The notes under the pieces were generated by a model. The model was not told the DNA's origin, made no database searches, and was given only the letters and a program-made list of their open reading frames with translations. Positions 23,347 through 34,969 of a stretch of 64,000 bases of DNA are shown here, piece by piece; positions within the stretch are counted from its first letter, which is position 1; each line of letters begins with the position of its first letter. Origin of the DNA: Henckelia pumila. Lineage: Eukaryota > Streptophyta > Magnoliopsida > Lamiales > Gesneriaceae. Position numbers and translations under genes: made by a program. Location of the stretch: assembly GCF_033568475.1 (NCBI RefSeq), contig NC_133122.1, positions 137,709,402 through 137,773,401 on the forward strand, written 5' to 3'.

Positions 23347-24843
23347 GGCCATCTATCTTCAAAATAAACAATCTCAAATTCCTTAAAACCAAATAAAATA
23401 AATATTACCTCATCTGAGTTTACATATCGACAAGCAAGCTACCTTCTCCATGTTTTTTGTTTTCACAAATGAAATGCATAGTAAAACTTTCAAAACTAGA
23501 CTTCGGTATTAAAATAAAATAAAAAATGAAACTCTAGTTTGGGACCTTTCCCAAATTTTTCCGAAATATTCTGATGGGAAAAATAATTCTCAACTTATTC
23601 TAAAAGCATATAATGTTTATTCAAATGAATCAAATCTTCAAACTCCAGTAACCCAAGTTCCCTCAAGACCACTATATTTAACTCCCCGCGGTGCTGCTAC
23701 TCGACAACATTCATCCCCGTTCCAATATACAAATTTGTTTCTCTTATCACTTCCACAAGCTAGACTTTAAAAAGCAAACCAATAAAAATAACAATTCCAC
23801 ATGTATATTTAAAATTTATTATAGAAAATATCCCAACAAATACATAAAAACAAATCCACATAACTATATTCCAAATTTAATCCCACAGACAACAATATTT
23901 TCACTGTTGAACCTGAACGGCTGAACCTCAATAATCCAAAATTCCAAATTCGAATAGCATTTGCTTATGTCGATTTCGAAATCAACCAAATTAGTAATCT
24001 AAAATTTAACAACAACAAAAATAATTAAAAAATAGCAACTATGAGAGTGAGGGAGAGGACACATGGATTAATGAAAAGTGAATTGTTAAAACCTAAATTA
24101 CACGGTCAATGGAAGCTTTGTTCAATCCCTAGCCATCAAATATTAAAAATTGGTAACAAAATGTTCAAAGAAGTAAAGAAACTGACAATTGACATACCAT
24201 AAATAAGTAAATAACAAACAAAAAAGAGCTGGTAAATTAGGCGACACTGCAGGCTTACACATAGTGTAAAATAATATGCACGCATTAATTAATAGATAGG
24301 CAGGATTATGAATGATTAAATATAACTACAAAGATAAGACATTATGGGATCAGGACATATATTTTAAATTAAAAGAAGAAAAGTTCCCAAATAAAAGTAA
24401 TAAGAAAGCTAATTTTAATAAAGAAATGGACCCAAAATCTAACACACATTTCTTCACAGTCAGTTTGTCATGCAGAGGTTAGCAAAAGTTTAAACATATC
24501 CATATCACACGTACAAAACTAAATTCCTAAATAATTGAGGTTATGATAGATTTTGGGACCCAAAACTCTACTTTAATCCCTAAAGAATCCACCCAATATA
24601 AAAAATATATATTTAATTTGAATTGATTTTTATGAAACATTGCATCTCAGGTCTAAAGCTAAGGATACACATAGCAAGAACCAGTTATTATAACATGAAG
24701 AAATGAAAAATTCAATGTAGCTGTTTAGGGATTCGATCAGCTAATTTACCAAATTTTCTTACTAACTGAATATCAAAATCGTATCCATCCTGAAACATTT
24801 GCATATCAAGGTAGCTATGAAAGTATCGAACACTCTTGTAATC
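23347..24843. other. AT-rich intergenic DNA
   Basis: The first 400 bp are the second copy of the flank seen at 19841. From about 23750 to the copia element at 24849 no ORF, RNA gene or repeat with internal partners was recognised. Confidence 0.6.
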
Positions 24844-24848
24844 AATCA

Positions 24849-25257
24849 TGTTAAGGGTGAGGCCCATTAAAGAATCCCACATCGGAAGTTTGAAGAAAGA
24901 AGAATGAAGGATCTACTATAAATAGAGCTCCCTTATTTCAGTTATTGTATCTCATTCTTCTCTTTTGTATTGACAGTAGAGAAGAAAATAAAGAGTAGAA
25001 AAAAAGAGTTGTTCTTTTTTTCGGTGATCTATTGTGTGAGTTAGAGAAATATTTTCTCGGTAATACTCGAGGCTTGGGTGTGGAGAGATATAGTGTTTTG
25101 TATACACTTGTAATATTTCTCCGGTAATAAAGATTTGCAGCAGCTCCGTGGACGTAGCCTATATTGGGTGAACCACGTAAATCTTTGGTGTCCTTATTGA
25201 TTATTTTATTCCGCAATTTCTATTATCGTCATGTTCGCTTCGGTATAATCCACAAGA
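24849..25257 (+). repeat. 5' LTR of nest-level-1 copia
   Basis: 409 bp starting TGTTAAGGG and matching the 3' LTR at 46150. It contains TATAAATA at 24917-24924 in the element sense, so transcription probably starts near 24950. Two bases separate it from the primer-binding site. Confidence 0.92.
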
Positions 25258-25259
25258 AC

Positions 25260-25271
25260 TGGTATCAGAGC
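25260..25271 (+). other. Primer-binding site of nest-level-1 copia
   Basis: TGGTATCAGAGC, complementary to the 3' end of initiator-Met tRNA, directly after the 5' LTR. Confidence 0.92.
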
Positions 25272-25335
25272 TGTTACGGTGTTCGAGAGCCTTGGAGAAA
25301 AGATTTTTTGAAATTTTATTAAGGCAGGAGAAGCG

Positions 25336-28300
25336 ATGGCCGGAAATGACGGATCGGGACCTGGAATCAATAAGTTCGACGGTACAGATTTCACGTTCTG
25401 GCGGTTACAAATTAAAGATTATTTGTACAGCAAGAAGCTACATCAACCTCTATCCGGGGAGAAGCCAGAAAAGATGGAGGATGATGAGTGGGAGCTTCTT
25501 GACCGACAGGTGTTAGGTGTAATACGATTGACCCTAACAAAGAATGTGGCACACAACGTGGCGGAGGCAAAAACCACAGAGGAGATGATGTCCATTTTGT
25601 CGAACATGTACGAGAAGCCATCAGCAAATAATAAAGTGTTCCTCATGAAAAAGTTATTCAACTTGAAGATGGAGGAAGGTGCTTCGGTGGCGGCACACAT
25701 CAATGAATTCAACACGATTTTTTGCCAGCTAACATCGGTGGAAATCAAGTTTGATGATGAGATCCGTGCACTTATTCTTTTGGCGTCTTTACCAAATGTT
25801 TGGGAGCCGATACGGGCAGCGGTTAGTAATTCTGCTGGCAAAGGAAAATTACAATTCAATGATGACAGAGATCGAATTCTTGGTGAAGAAGTTCGCAGGA
25901 TGGATTCGGGAGAAGCGACATCATCGAGATCTGCTCTTAATCTCGAGAATAGAGGCAGAGGCAGAAGCAGCGAAAAAGGTTCTAATCGATGGCGTGACAG
26001 ATCCAAATCAAGAACTGGAAAAGACAAAAATACTTTTGAAAAGAAATTGAAGTGCTGGAGCTGTGGTGAAACTGGTCATATGAAAAAGGACTGCAAATCA
26101 GCCAAGAATAATGCAAATGTTGTTACTGAGAATGTACATGATGCCTTAGTACTATCCATGAAAAGCCCGGTTAATTCTTGGGTTATGGATTCTGGAGCTT
26201 CGTTTCATACCACTAGTGATCGTGAGCTATTCAGTAATTACACTGTTGGTAATTACGGAAAAGTTTTCCTGGCTGATGGAAAACCTTTGGAAATAGCTGG
26301 TATGGGTGATGTCAGTTTGAAAATGTCAAACGGATCTATCTGGAAGCTCAAAAAAGTGAGGCATGTACCAAAGTTGACCTGGAATCTAATCTCAGTGGGA
26401 CAGCTCGATGACGAAGGCCATAAAGTGACCTTTGGTGATGGCTCTTGGAAAGTTAGCAAAGGAGCCATGATTATTGCTCGAGGAACAAAAACTGGAACTC
26501 TTTATATGACTTCCAGTTGCAGAGAAATGTTAGCAGCTGTGGATGCTGGAGCCAACTCAAGTCTATGGCATTGTAGACTTGGACATATGAGTGAGAAGGG
26601 AATGAAGATGCTGATATCAAAAGGAAAGCTACCGGAGTTAAAAACTGTCGAACACAAATTGTGTGAAAGTTGTGTTCTTGGAAAACAGAAAAGGGTGAGC
26701 TTTTCGAAAGGTGGTAGAGAACCAAAAGCAGCAAAGTTGGAGTTGATTCATACTGGTGTATGGGGACCATCTCCTGTGACATTCCTTGGCGGCTCACGAT
26801 ATTATGTCACATTTATTGATGATTCGAGTAGGAAAGTTTTGGTTTATTTTTTGAAAAATAAATCTGATGTTTATGAGACCTTTAAGAGGTGAAAAGTCAT
26901 GGTGGAGAATGAGACCAACTTGAAGGTGCAGTGCTTACGGTCTGACAATGGTGGAGAATATGAAGATTTTGAGTTCAAGAAGTATTGTGCACAAAACGGG
27001 ATCAAGATGGAGAAAACCATTCCTGGTACACCTCAAGAGAATGGTGTGGCTGAAAGAATGAACAGAACCTTGAATGAACGTGCCAGGAGCATGAGATTGC
27101 ACGCTGGACTGCCGAAATCATTCTGGGCTGATGCCGTTAACATTGCAACGTATCTGATCAACAGAGGACCTTTGGTACCACTTGATTGCAGAATACTAGA
27201 GGAGGTCTGGAGTGGCAAAGGAGTAAACCTTTCGTTCTTGAAAGTGTTTGGTTGTCTCTCATATGTTCACATCGGTTCAGCCAGTAGAACGAAACTTGAT
27301 TCGAAATCAAAGAAATGTTTCTTTATTGGTTATGGAGATAATGATTTTGGTTATCGGTTTTGGGATGACCAAAATCGAAAGATCATTCGGAGCAGAGATG
27401 TCATTTTCAATGAGCAAGTTTTGTACAAGAACAAGTCAAACATTGCAGCAGGAGATGAATGTCCTGAAGTCCAGAAGTCAAATGAAGTGCCATTGATATA
27501 TATTCCTATGAATGAGTCGGAGGATAGTAATCAGGAAGAAGAAACTGCACAAGAAGTTGATCCACAAACTCCGGTGATTGAACTCAGGAGATCGTCAAGA
27601 ACAATCAGACCACCTCAGAAATACTCTCTTGCACTTCATTATATTTTGCTGACAGATAAAGGTGAACCAGAGACCTTTGATGAAGCAATGCAAAATGATG
27701 ATTCAATCAAGTGAGAGTTATCCATGAAAGACGAGATGGATTCACTGTCATCCAATCAGACTTGGGAGTTAACAGAACTTCCGAAAGACAAAATGACATT
27801 ACACAACAAGTGGGTGTATCGGATCAAAGAAGAAGTTGACGGTAGAAAGCGGTACAAGGCGAGACTTGTTGTGAAAGGTTTTCAACAGCGGGAAGGCGTT
27901 GATTATACCGAGATTTTCTCTCCAGTGGTGAAGTTAGCCACTATCAGAACTATACTTGGACTAGTGGCTAAGGAAAGACTTACATCTGGAGCAGTTGGAT
28001 GTAAAGACGGCGTTTCTTCATGGTGACTTGGGTGAAAAAATTTATATGAAGCAGCCACAGGGATTTGAAGTACGAGGGAAGGAGAAAATGGTATTCAAAC
28101 TTCAGAAGAGCTTGTACGGTCTCAAACAAGCTCCAAGACAGTGGTACAAGAAGTTTGATGAATTCATGAATAACAACGATTTCCTGAGGTGTCAGGCAGA
28201 TCACTGTTGTTATATGAAGAAGATTAATGGTTTTATATCATTCTACTGCTATATGTGGATGACATGTTGATAGCAGGATCGTGTCTGGTGGAGATTGATA

Positions 28301-28536
28301 AACTCAAGAGAGAATTATCAAAAGAATTTGCAATGAAGGATTTGGGTGCTGCAAAGCAAATCCTTGGAATGAGGATCTCAAGAGATCGGGTGAACGGAGT
28401 CTTGAAGTTATCTCAGGCAGAGTACGTGAAAAAGGTGCTTAGCAGATTCAACATGGATGAAGCTAAACTAGTGAGTACTCCTTTGGCTAGTCATTTCAAA
28501 CTAACCAAAGTCCAATCACCATCGACGGAGCAGGAG
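25336..28536 (+). pseudogene. Copia gag-pol, 5' part: Gag, protease, integrase, RT
   Basis: Starts MAGNDGSG at 25336, 64 bp after the primer-binding site. Gag is followed by a CCHC knuckle (CWSCGETGHMKKDC, residues 240-253), protease (DSGASFH, residues 285-291), the integrase zinc region (HCRLGH ... CESCVLGKQ) and core (DDSSRK, SDNGGEY, QENGVAERMN). RT follows (NKWVYRIK, DVKTAFLHGDL, YVDD-region and LGAAKQILGM). Defects: TGA at 26890-26892 and at 27712-27714, both where related proteins have Trp, a one-base insertion near 27976, and a further frameshift near 28233 just before the YVDD block. The frame is then split at 28536 by the gypsy insertion. The copy is dead. Rejoining is at 45402. Confidence 0.93.
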
Positions 28537-28657
28537 TGTAGTAACCCAGATTCCATTTTAAGATATAATATGTTAAACATGATTAAGGGTTGGTAATTAA
28601 TCAATTTCGGAGTGTTATTGGACTTCGGAAGAGAATATGGGCTTTTGACTTTGGGCC

Positions 28658-28936
28658 GGATCGGAAGCTCCGAACCCAGATCGGAAGTTCCGATCCTAGC
28701 CACATCGGAAGCTCATCGGAAGCACAGAGATCGGAAGCTTCGATCCTGGAACGGAAGTTCCGATCTCCAGCTGCCAGCTATGTTCGATGTCTAGGCCCGA
28801 GTTTTGACAAGTGTTGAACGTAGAGCAGATCGGAAGCTCCGATCGCCCGATCGGAAGTTCCGATCCTGGCGTGTCCTACATGCACGCAATGAGCTGGATC
28901 GGAAGCTCCGATCCTGAAATAGGAAGTTCCGATCCT
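28658..28936 (+). promoter_or_regulatory. Array of ten palindromic GATCGGAAG(C/T)TCCGATC boxes
   Basis: Ten full or partial copies of a 17 bp near-palindrome over about 280 bp, alternating in the middle base (AAGCTCC or AAGTTCC). The array ends 17 bp before TATAAATA. It is repeated in the 3' LTR (44052-44330), and a related ten-box array lies in the LTR at 59194. Its position in U3 suggests an enhancer-like role, which is inference. Confidence 0.85.
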
Positions 28937-28952
28937 GGCCGGGAATTTTGCC

Positions 28953-28960
28953 TATAAATA
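28953..28960 (+). promoter_or_regulatory. TATA box of nest-level-2 LTR
   Basis: TATAAATA in the element sense, conserved at 44347-44354 in the 3' LTR and located just after the box array. Confidence 0.65.
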
Positions 28961-30006
28961 GGACTCGTTCGATTTCATTTTGAAATACGAATTCCCGAGT
29001 TTCCTTCTACAGTTATATAGTGTGAGATATACACTTGAGGGCCCTATCAGTTATAATAGAGGTTCTAGAATAACCAAGGTGTGGTTATAGTCATCCGGGA
29101 CTAGCGACTTCAAAGGGCTAACTACGGACGAAGGTATGGTCCGGGAATCTATTTAAGTTTTGGGAGTACTTATTAGCTTAGTTAAGGCTTATAGAATTTA
29201 TGTAGTGATACGGTGAACTTTTGAATATAGGCTTGGAACCTAGGATCCTATTATACTTGAACTAGCCTAGAGGTACGTACACATTGACTGAGATTTCCAG
29301 CGAGTATACATATTTATATGTTGCATTTATTTGGCATTATTAAATGGTATGATATATGATTTACTGCTTTTTATATTCATATGTCATGTGCATATACACG
29401 TTGAGCCTATACCTTGTTATACCTGACTATAGAGCCGCTCAGCTCTATACTTGATAGTCTGTCACTGAGAGTACCGCGACGGCGGGGGCATTTATGTCTG
29501 TCTACTCTGGTGTACTAGACGAGTGTGGTTGCACCCAGAGGTTGATCCGTGCGGTGGCAGCACTCATGTAGCGCCGGTTCTGAGCATGATTTTCAGATGA
29601 CCCTGTACCGGTCATCATATTTCATGCATTATATACATATGTTTACTCATGTCTATGTACTGGGCATTAGCGCTCACGTCCTAGTTGTTATCTTGGACAC
29701 CCTATTCCATGGGGCAGGTCGCAGGATGGACGGAGCTGGTAGTTCAAGGCAGGACTAGGGAGCAGGAGCCTTGAGGATTTTATTATACAGCAGGATCTGA
29801 TATAGCTGTATAATGTTTACTGTTTAAGATTTTGATTTGGTTGTATCACTACAGATTTAAGCCTGGATTATGTTACTAAGCTGATATGTAAATTATGGTT
29901 TTGTTTCCGCACATTTTTACTCTGTTAAGTATTTTTTTGTATTAAGATTAATGCATGCTATTAGTTGCCAGTTAGTAGGTGATTCCAAGCAGGGTCACTA
30001 CATTTT

Positions 30007-30018
30007 TGGTATCAGAGC
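30007..30018 (+). other. Primer-binding site of nest-level-2 gypsy
   Basis: TGGTATCAGAGC four bases after the 5' LTR, complementary to initiator-Met tRNA. Confidence 0.92.
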
Positions 30019-30111
30019 ATGCTTAGATTTTGGGATTAGTACTTGGGATTTAGTTTAGTTTTGGGTATTTCTTGCGCATTTGGGATTTTAATGTGCAATT
30101 ATTTTCAGGAT

Positions 30112-32756
30112 ATGGCTGACGAGAGTCACGGTAGTGTTGGCCAGGGAGGTGGTCATCATCATCATCGCCATCATCATCATGATGATCATCATCGTCATCA
30201 TGAGGGTAGACTTCGCTACTCTATCAATAAGTTCATGCAAGTAGGACCGAAACCTTTGGTGGGAGTTGAGAATCCTGAATAGGCGAGGAGTTGGATGTCT
30301 AAACTCGAGAGTACTTTTCGTGCTTTCGATTGTACTGAGGATCAGAAATTGGAACTTCTAGAATTTGTTCTAGAGGATCGAGCACGTTTTTGGTGGGATG
30401 CCAAAGCTGCTCAGGCACGTACTGAAAGAGGACAGGTGACTTGGGGGGATTTCTGTCGGGAGTTCCAGAAATTGTATTTTCCTCCGGCTGTTCGCCAAGC
30501 ACGATCTATGGAGTTGCTTACTCTGAGGCAAGGATCAATGACTATTGATCAATATCAGCAACGATTTCTTGATCTGCTACCTTTCAGTCCTCATATCAAT
30601 GAGAGTAATGCATCGAAGTATGATATCTTTCTACAAGGTTTGAACCAAGATATCTACTCTCAGGTTGTCGTTTTTTATGACCCGGTATCTTTTGAGACTT
30701 TGGTGAACCGTTGCCGTCTTGTGGAAACTAGCAACAGGCGGGCAAAGTTGATGATGCCAGGACAGCCTAGTGGATCTTTTGAGCCTCAAGCTCAATCTGT
30801 TGTGCAATCTGGACCTACGTTTTCTTCTACTCCTACTACTTCATCTGGATCTCGTGGTTCACGAGGTATGTTCCGTTTTGGGAAGAAGAAGAAGGAGGAA
30901 TTTTGTAGCCATTGTGGAGGGAAGCATCCTGCAGCTTCATGTCGAAGAGCTACTGGTGCTTGTTATATTTGCGGTCAGCAGGGACATCTGCGGAGAGATC
31001 ATCCTCAGCGCATGGGTTCTGCTAGTGGATCGGGATCACAGGTTGGATCTCAGGCTTCTATTGTTCCACGTCAGCAGCCAGCACCACAGAGTTCTTCTGG
31101 TTATCGTCCCCAGACTCAAGGGCAGGTGTTTGCTCTGTCTCAGGAGCAGGCTACAGAGGGAAGTGATCGCATGTTGGTAGGTACCTTTCTATTATGTGGT
31201 ATTCCTGCACTTGTATTAATTGATACTGGATCATCGCATTCCTTTATTTCTAGTCGCTTTGTTAAGAGACATATATTACCTTATGTATCATTAGATATGG
31301 ATTTAGTTGTATCTACTCCGTTGGAGCAAGAGATAGTAACTAAGCGTCTAGTGATGGTTGCCTTCTGGAGTTTGAGGGTAATGTGTTATCGGCTAATTTG
31401 ATGATATTAGCGATGGCAGATTTTGACTGTATCATGGGAATAGATATGCTGACTTTGTATCACGCTACTGTGTATTGTTATCAGCGTCTGGTATAGTTTC
31501 ATCCGGATGAGGGTGATAGCTGGTATTTTTATGGTGAGGGTGCGCGACCTCCGATGCCACTTGTTTCGGCTCTGAAGGCATGTCATGTCTTGGAGTCAGG
31601 TGGGGAGGGCTACCTCATCTATGCAGTTGATATGTCCACGAGTAGTACGGGTATTGATCAGTTACCGGTTGTCAGCGAGTTTCCTGATGTATTCCCTGAT
31701 GAGATTCCTGGTTTTCCTCCGGTGCGAGAGGTTGAATTTGGTATTGATTTAGTACCAGGAACTACGCCTATATCCCGAGCACTTTATCGTCTGGCACCGT
31801 CAGAGATGAGAGAATTGAAACAGCAGTTACAGGATCTGCTTGATAAGGGATATATTCGTCCGAGTGTTTCTCCGTGGGGAGCACCTGTTTTGTTTGTCAA
31901 GAAGAAAGATGGATCGATGCGATTATGTATTGATTACAGGCAGTTGAATCGTGGCACCATCAAGAATAAGTATCCTTTACTGCGGATTGATGATCTGTTC
32001 GATCAATTACAGGGTACTTTTGTTTACTCGAAGATAGATCTGAGATCTGGATACCATCAGATGCGAGTACGAGGCTCAGATATATCTACGACTGCTTTCA
32101 GGACCAGATACGGGAATTATGAATTTTTGGTTATGCCATTTGGTTTAACGAATGCACCGGCAGTCTTTATGAATCTGATGAATCCGATATTTCGAGAGTA
32201 TCTGGATAGATTTGTCATCGTCTTCATTGATGATATTCTTGTCTATTCTCATGACAAGGATGAGCATGCACAACATCTAAGGATTGTTTTACAGACGTTA
32301 CGAGATAAGCAGTTGTATGCGAAATTGAGCAAGTGTGAATTTTGGCTTGATCGGGTAGTGTTTCTCGGTCATGTGATTTCTAATGAAGGGATATCTGTTG
32401 AACCTAGTAAAATTGAGGCAGTGCTAAACTGGTCTCGTCCGACGACGGTTGCTGAGATTCGTAGTTCTTGGGTCTAGCTGGATATTACCGTCGGTTCATC
32501 GAGAATTTTGCACAGTTGGAAAGGCCTTTGACATAGCTTACACGAAAAGATGTTGCCTTCATATGGTCCTCGGATTGTGAGGAGTCATTTCACGAGCTGC
32601 GTAGACGTCTTACTATTGCACCTGTGCTAGCTCTACCTTCTGGATCAAGAGGTTATGTTGTCTATACTGATGCCTCAGGTCAGGGGTTAGGATGTGTTTT
32701 GACACAGCATGGACATGTTATTGCCTATGCTTCTCGACAGTAGAAGACGCATGAGA
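30112..32756 (+). pseudogene. Gypsy gag-pol, 5' part: Gag, protease, RT, start of RNase H
   Basis: Gag begins MADESHGS at 30112 and soon has a His-rich tract (HHHHRHHHHDDHHRHH). The Gag body (WWDAKAAQAR, YFPPAVRQAR) is followed by a zinc region. In the knuckle CYICGQQGHLRRDH the last Cys is replaced by His. Protease shows LIDTGSSHSFIS. RT shows [24 protein letters not shown] and [10 protein letters not shown]. RNase H begins YTDASGQGLG. Defects: TAG at 30280-30282 and 31494-31496 (both CAG in kin), a one-base loss near 31361 in the protease-RT linker, a one-base loss near 32466 and two more TAG codons near 32535 and 32741. The coding sequence is cut at 32761 by the inner gypsy element and resumes at 41994. 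Confidence 0.93.
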
Positions 32757-32761
32757 CTAAC

Positions 32762-34858
32762 TGTGGGGACCCGGGTTGCTAATCTTATCTTAGGGCAATT
32801 TATTGTAGTTAACAATTAAACAAGTACTTAAAAAAATTAAAGAAACAAGAGCTAAATTTTTTTTTTTTTTAAAAGATAGGAGGTCTCGCTCGATCGGTAA
32901 AACTTTGCCGATCGAGCGAGCACAAGTGCTCAAGCTCTCTGTTTCAGAATTCCATGCCTCGCTCGATCGGTATATTTTTACCGATCGAGCGAGCACATTG
33001 CTCGATTCCTCTGTTTTGCCAAAATATGGCCTCGCTCGATCGGTGCATTTCTACCGATCGAGCGAGCACAGGTTTCAGAAACTTCTGCTGTCAAATTCTG
33101 CTGTCAAGCCTTGTACAAATTTAATATATGCTACAACAACCTCTACATGCCATCTTATAAGCTGTTATAAACTTCTAAACATGATATACATCAACTAGCA
33201 CGTGTTCAAGCCATAATATACTAAGTTCTTGTATCTTTCTAGCATTGTTCAACAACACAAACGACAAGACTTGCTGCTAAACCCGTGTCCTCACTTGCTA
33301 CACATCTAGCTTGAGCTATCCTTGTCTCTTCTGACTAGCTCCTGCCCCACCTATTGCCATGCACACATACAAAACAAAGCAATAGCCGGATAACTCCGGT
33401 GAGAATAAAATCCCAGTATAAACAACATAAAGCACGAGATAATAAACGTGAATGCAATGCAAATGGAAAAGGAAGGCTATCAAGCTGATATCAATAAAAC
33501 TTAGTTCTTTGGGATCCCGAGGAATAAAATAACTATCAAACCACCGACACTCCCATTCGAGGCGGCATCAAGTATTTTAGTCCTCTGACTTTGGTACGAT
33601 TATAGAGAGTCTTCTGGCTCTGAAAGCGAAGGCTGCAATCCATGCCACTCAACTATAATCCACCAAACGTCAATGCACTCTAGGCTTTTAATCCTCTGTA
33701 CTTTTAGGCTGGAGTTCAAGATGAATGTAACATAAGTTGTATGCATTAAAAGCTATAAAACACATCTTGAACAACTAAGCATATAAGCAAGCAAAGAAAT
33801 ACAAACAAGTAATCACATAAGAAACATAAATAAGCAAGTATGTGATTGACATGGGAATACTTGAAATGAAAGCTATTTCAAGCGTTCTATCCCATCTGGA
33901 TTCGCTGTCATTTATACCTTTCTATGTCACGTCTGAAAGTACTTCAAATCTGCAAGTACATTAATGAAAATTCATATCAAAAGGTTGCTCCACTTCTCAA
34001 CTCAATCTCAAGTGCAAATGCTAGCAAACCTTGCTTCAAATCCTTCTCGGTTTGACTCGGAGATCTCGAGTTCGACAACTTCGATAGAAATCTGATAAAT
34101 TACATATCGAATAACTAACAAGATCAGATGCCATTCAAACCATGCTTCGTTCAATCAACAATATCAAAGTCTTGACATTTTGCAAATCGACGGCATAACG
34201 GCTAAAACCGGCAATCCAAACAATATCCAAATCAATCCAACAATCCAGATAACTTATAATCTCTAACATATCATCTCATTACCATAAAAATCAGTATCAA
34301 TCAAACATGGTAGTGTTCGAATTATTCTTCCCAAATTCATATAAAATCCGAACGACAGTCTTTTTCCGAACCGTCTGCGAATACACGATCGGTACAGCTG
34401 ATATACGCATATATGATAAAATCATAATTTTCCATCTTTCACATAAAAATAAAATCTGAGATATGTGAATAAAACATGTACCAAATCGAAGGTCTCGGAG
34501 CTGTGATCGCAGATATATATTTATCTGGAATTTCTGATAACCAGAACGCAAGTTATCGAAGCTTGAACGGGACGAAAATGGAGTTCTTGAAGGTTTGGAC
34601 GATTCCTCTGTTTCTTTTCCTTTCCAAAATATGATATGCACGTGTATTCAGCTTAATTCAAGTGGAAATTGAGATATATATATCATATTTGCAGTTTAGT
34701 CCCTGAACTTTTGACTATTTGCAATTCAGTCCCCGGAAAAGCGATTTAATTCAATTTCAATCCTTTCCAATTTAAGAATATTATAATTTAATTCTAAACT
34801 CTAAATATTCACAAATTAAATATTTTCGGATTAAAATTAAATAATCCCGGGCCTTACA
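32762..34858 (-). repeat. 3' LTR of nest-level-3 gypsy
   Basis: 2097 bp from TGTGGGGACCCGGGTT to CCCGGGCCTTACA on the plus strand. It carries three CTCGCTCGATCGG hairpins with 73 bp period at 32885-33066. Small ORFs at 32905-33198 and 34297-34641 recur in the other LTR but have no protein family. Confidence 0.95.
32885..33066 (-). repeat. Three hairpins with exact 73 bp spacing
   Basis: Perfect inverted repeats CTCGCTCGATCGG...CCGATCGAGCGAG start at 32885, 32958 and 33031. Each is 36 bp, with arms of at least 13 bp (15 bp in the second) and a 6-10 base loop that differs between copies. Linkers share pieces such as CTCTGTTT. The same three are at 40022-40203 in the other LTR. The array lies near the LTR 3' end in element sense, so it is probably transcribed (R/U5). 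Confidence 0.92.
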
Positions 34859-34875
34859 TTTCTCCCCCACTAAGA
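34859..34875 (-). other. Polypurine tract of nest-level-3 gypsy
   Basis: On the minus strand CTTAGTGGGGGAGAAA directly precedes the LTR start TGTAAGGCCCGGG. The same tract form occurs before the LTR ending at 60525. Confidence 0.85.
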
Positions 34876-34969
34876 CATGAGTTCGTCCTCGAAATCACAA
34901 GCAAGCTGTATAGACAATCTGTATACACATAAGATAATGAAATAGCATAAAACAAAATAAGAACTCACA

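Larger units (their letters stand above)
28537..30002 (+). repeat. 5' LTR of nest-level-2 gypsy
   Basis: 1466 bp, from TGTAGTAACCC to GGGTCACTACA. It holds ten TCGGAAG-type palindromic boxes (28658-28936) directly upstream of a TATA box (28953-28960). Short ORFs inside translate the boxes and are not genes. Confidence 0.95.

Noticed and set aside
28590..28817. Ser/Arg-rich ORFs in the nest-level-2 LTR (also 43983-44211, 60021-60320)
   Set aside because: They translate the palindromic promoter boxes of LTR U3 and have no protein homology pattern.
29549..29758. Short ORF in the 5' LTR of the level-2 gypsy
   Set aside because: LTR sequence with no domain; not conserved as a frame in the 3' LTR.
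32885..33066. Regularly spaced palindromes resembling a CRISPR array
   Set aside because: Only three units, no cas genes, plant retrotransposon context, and the linkers are related to each other. It is an LTR-internal tandem repeat.
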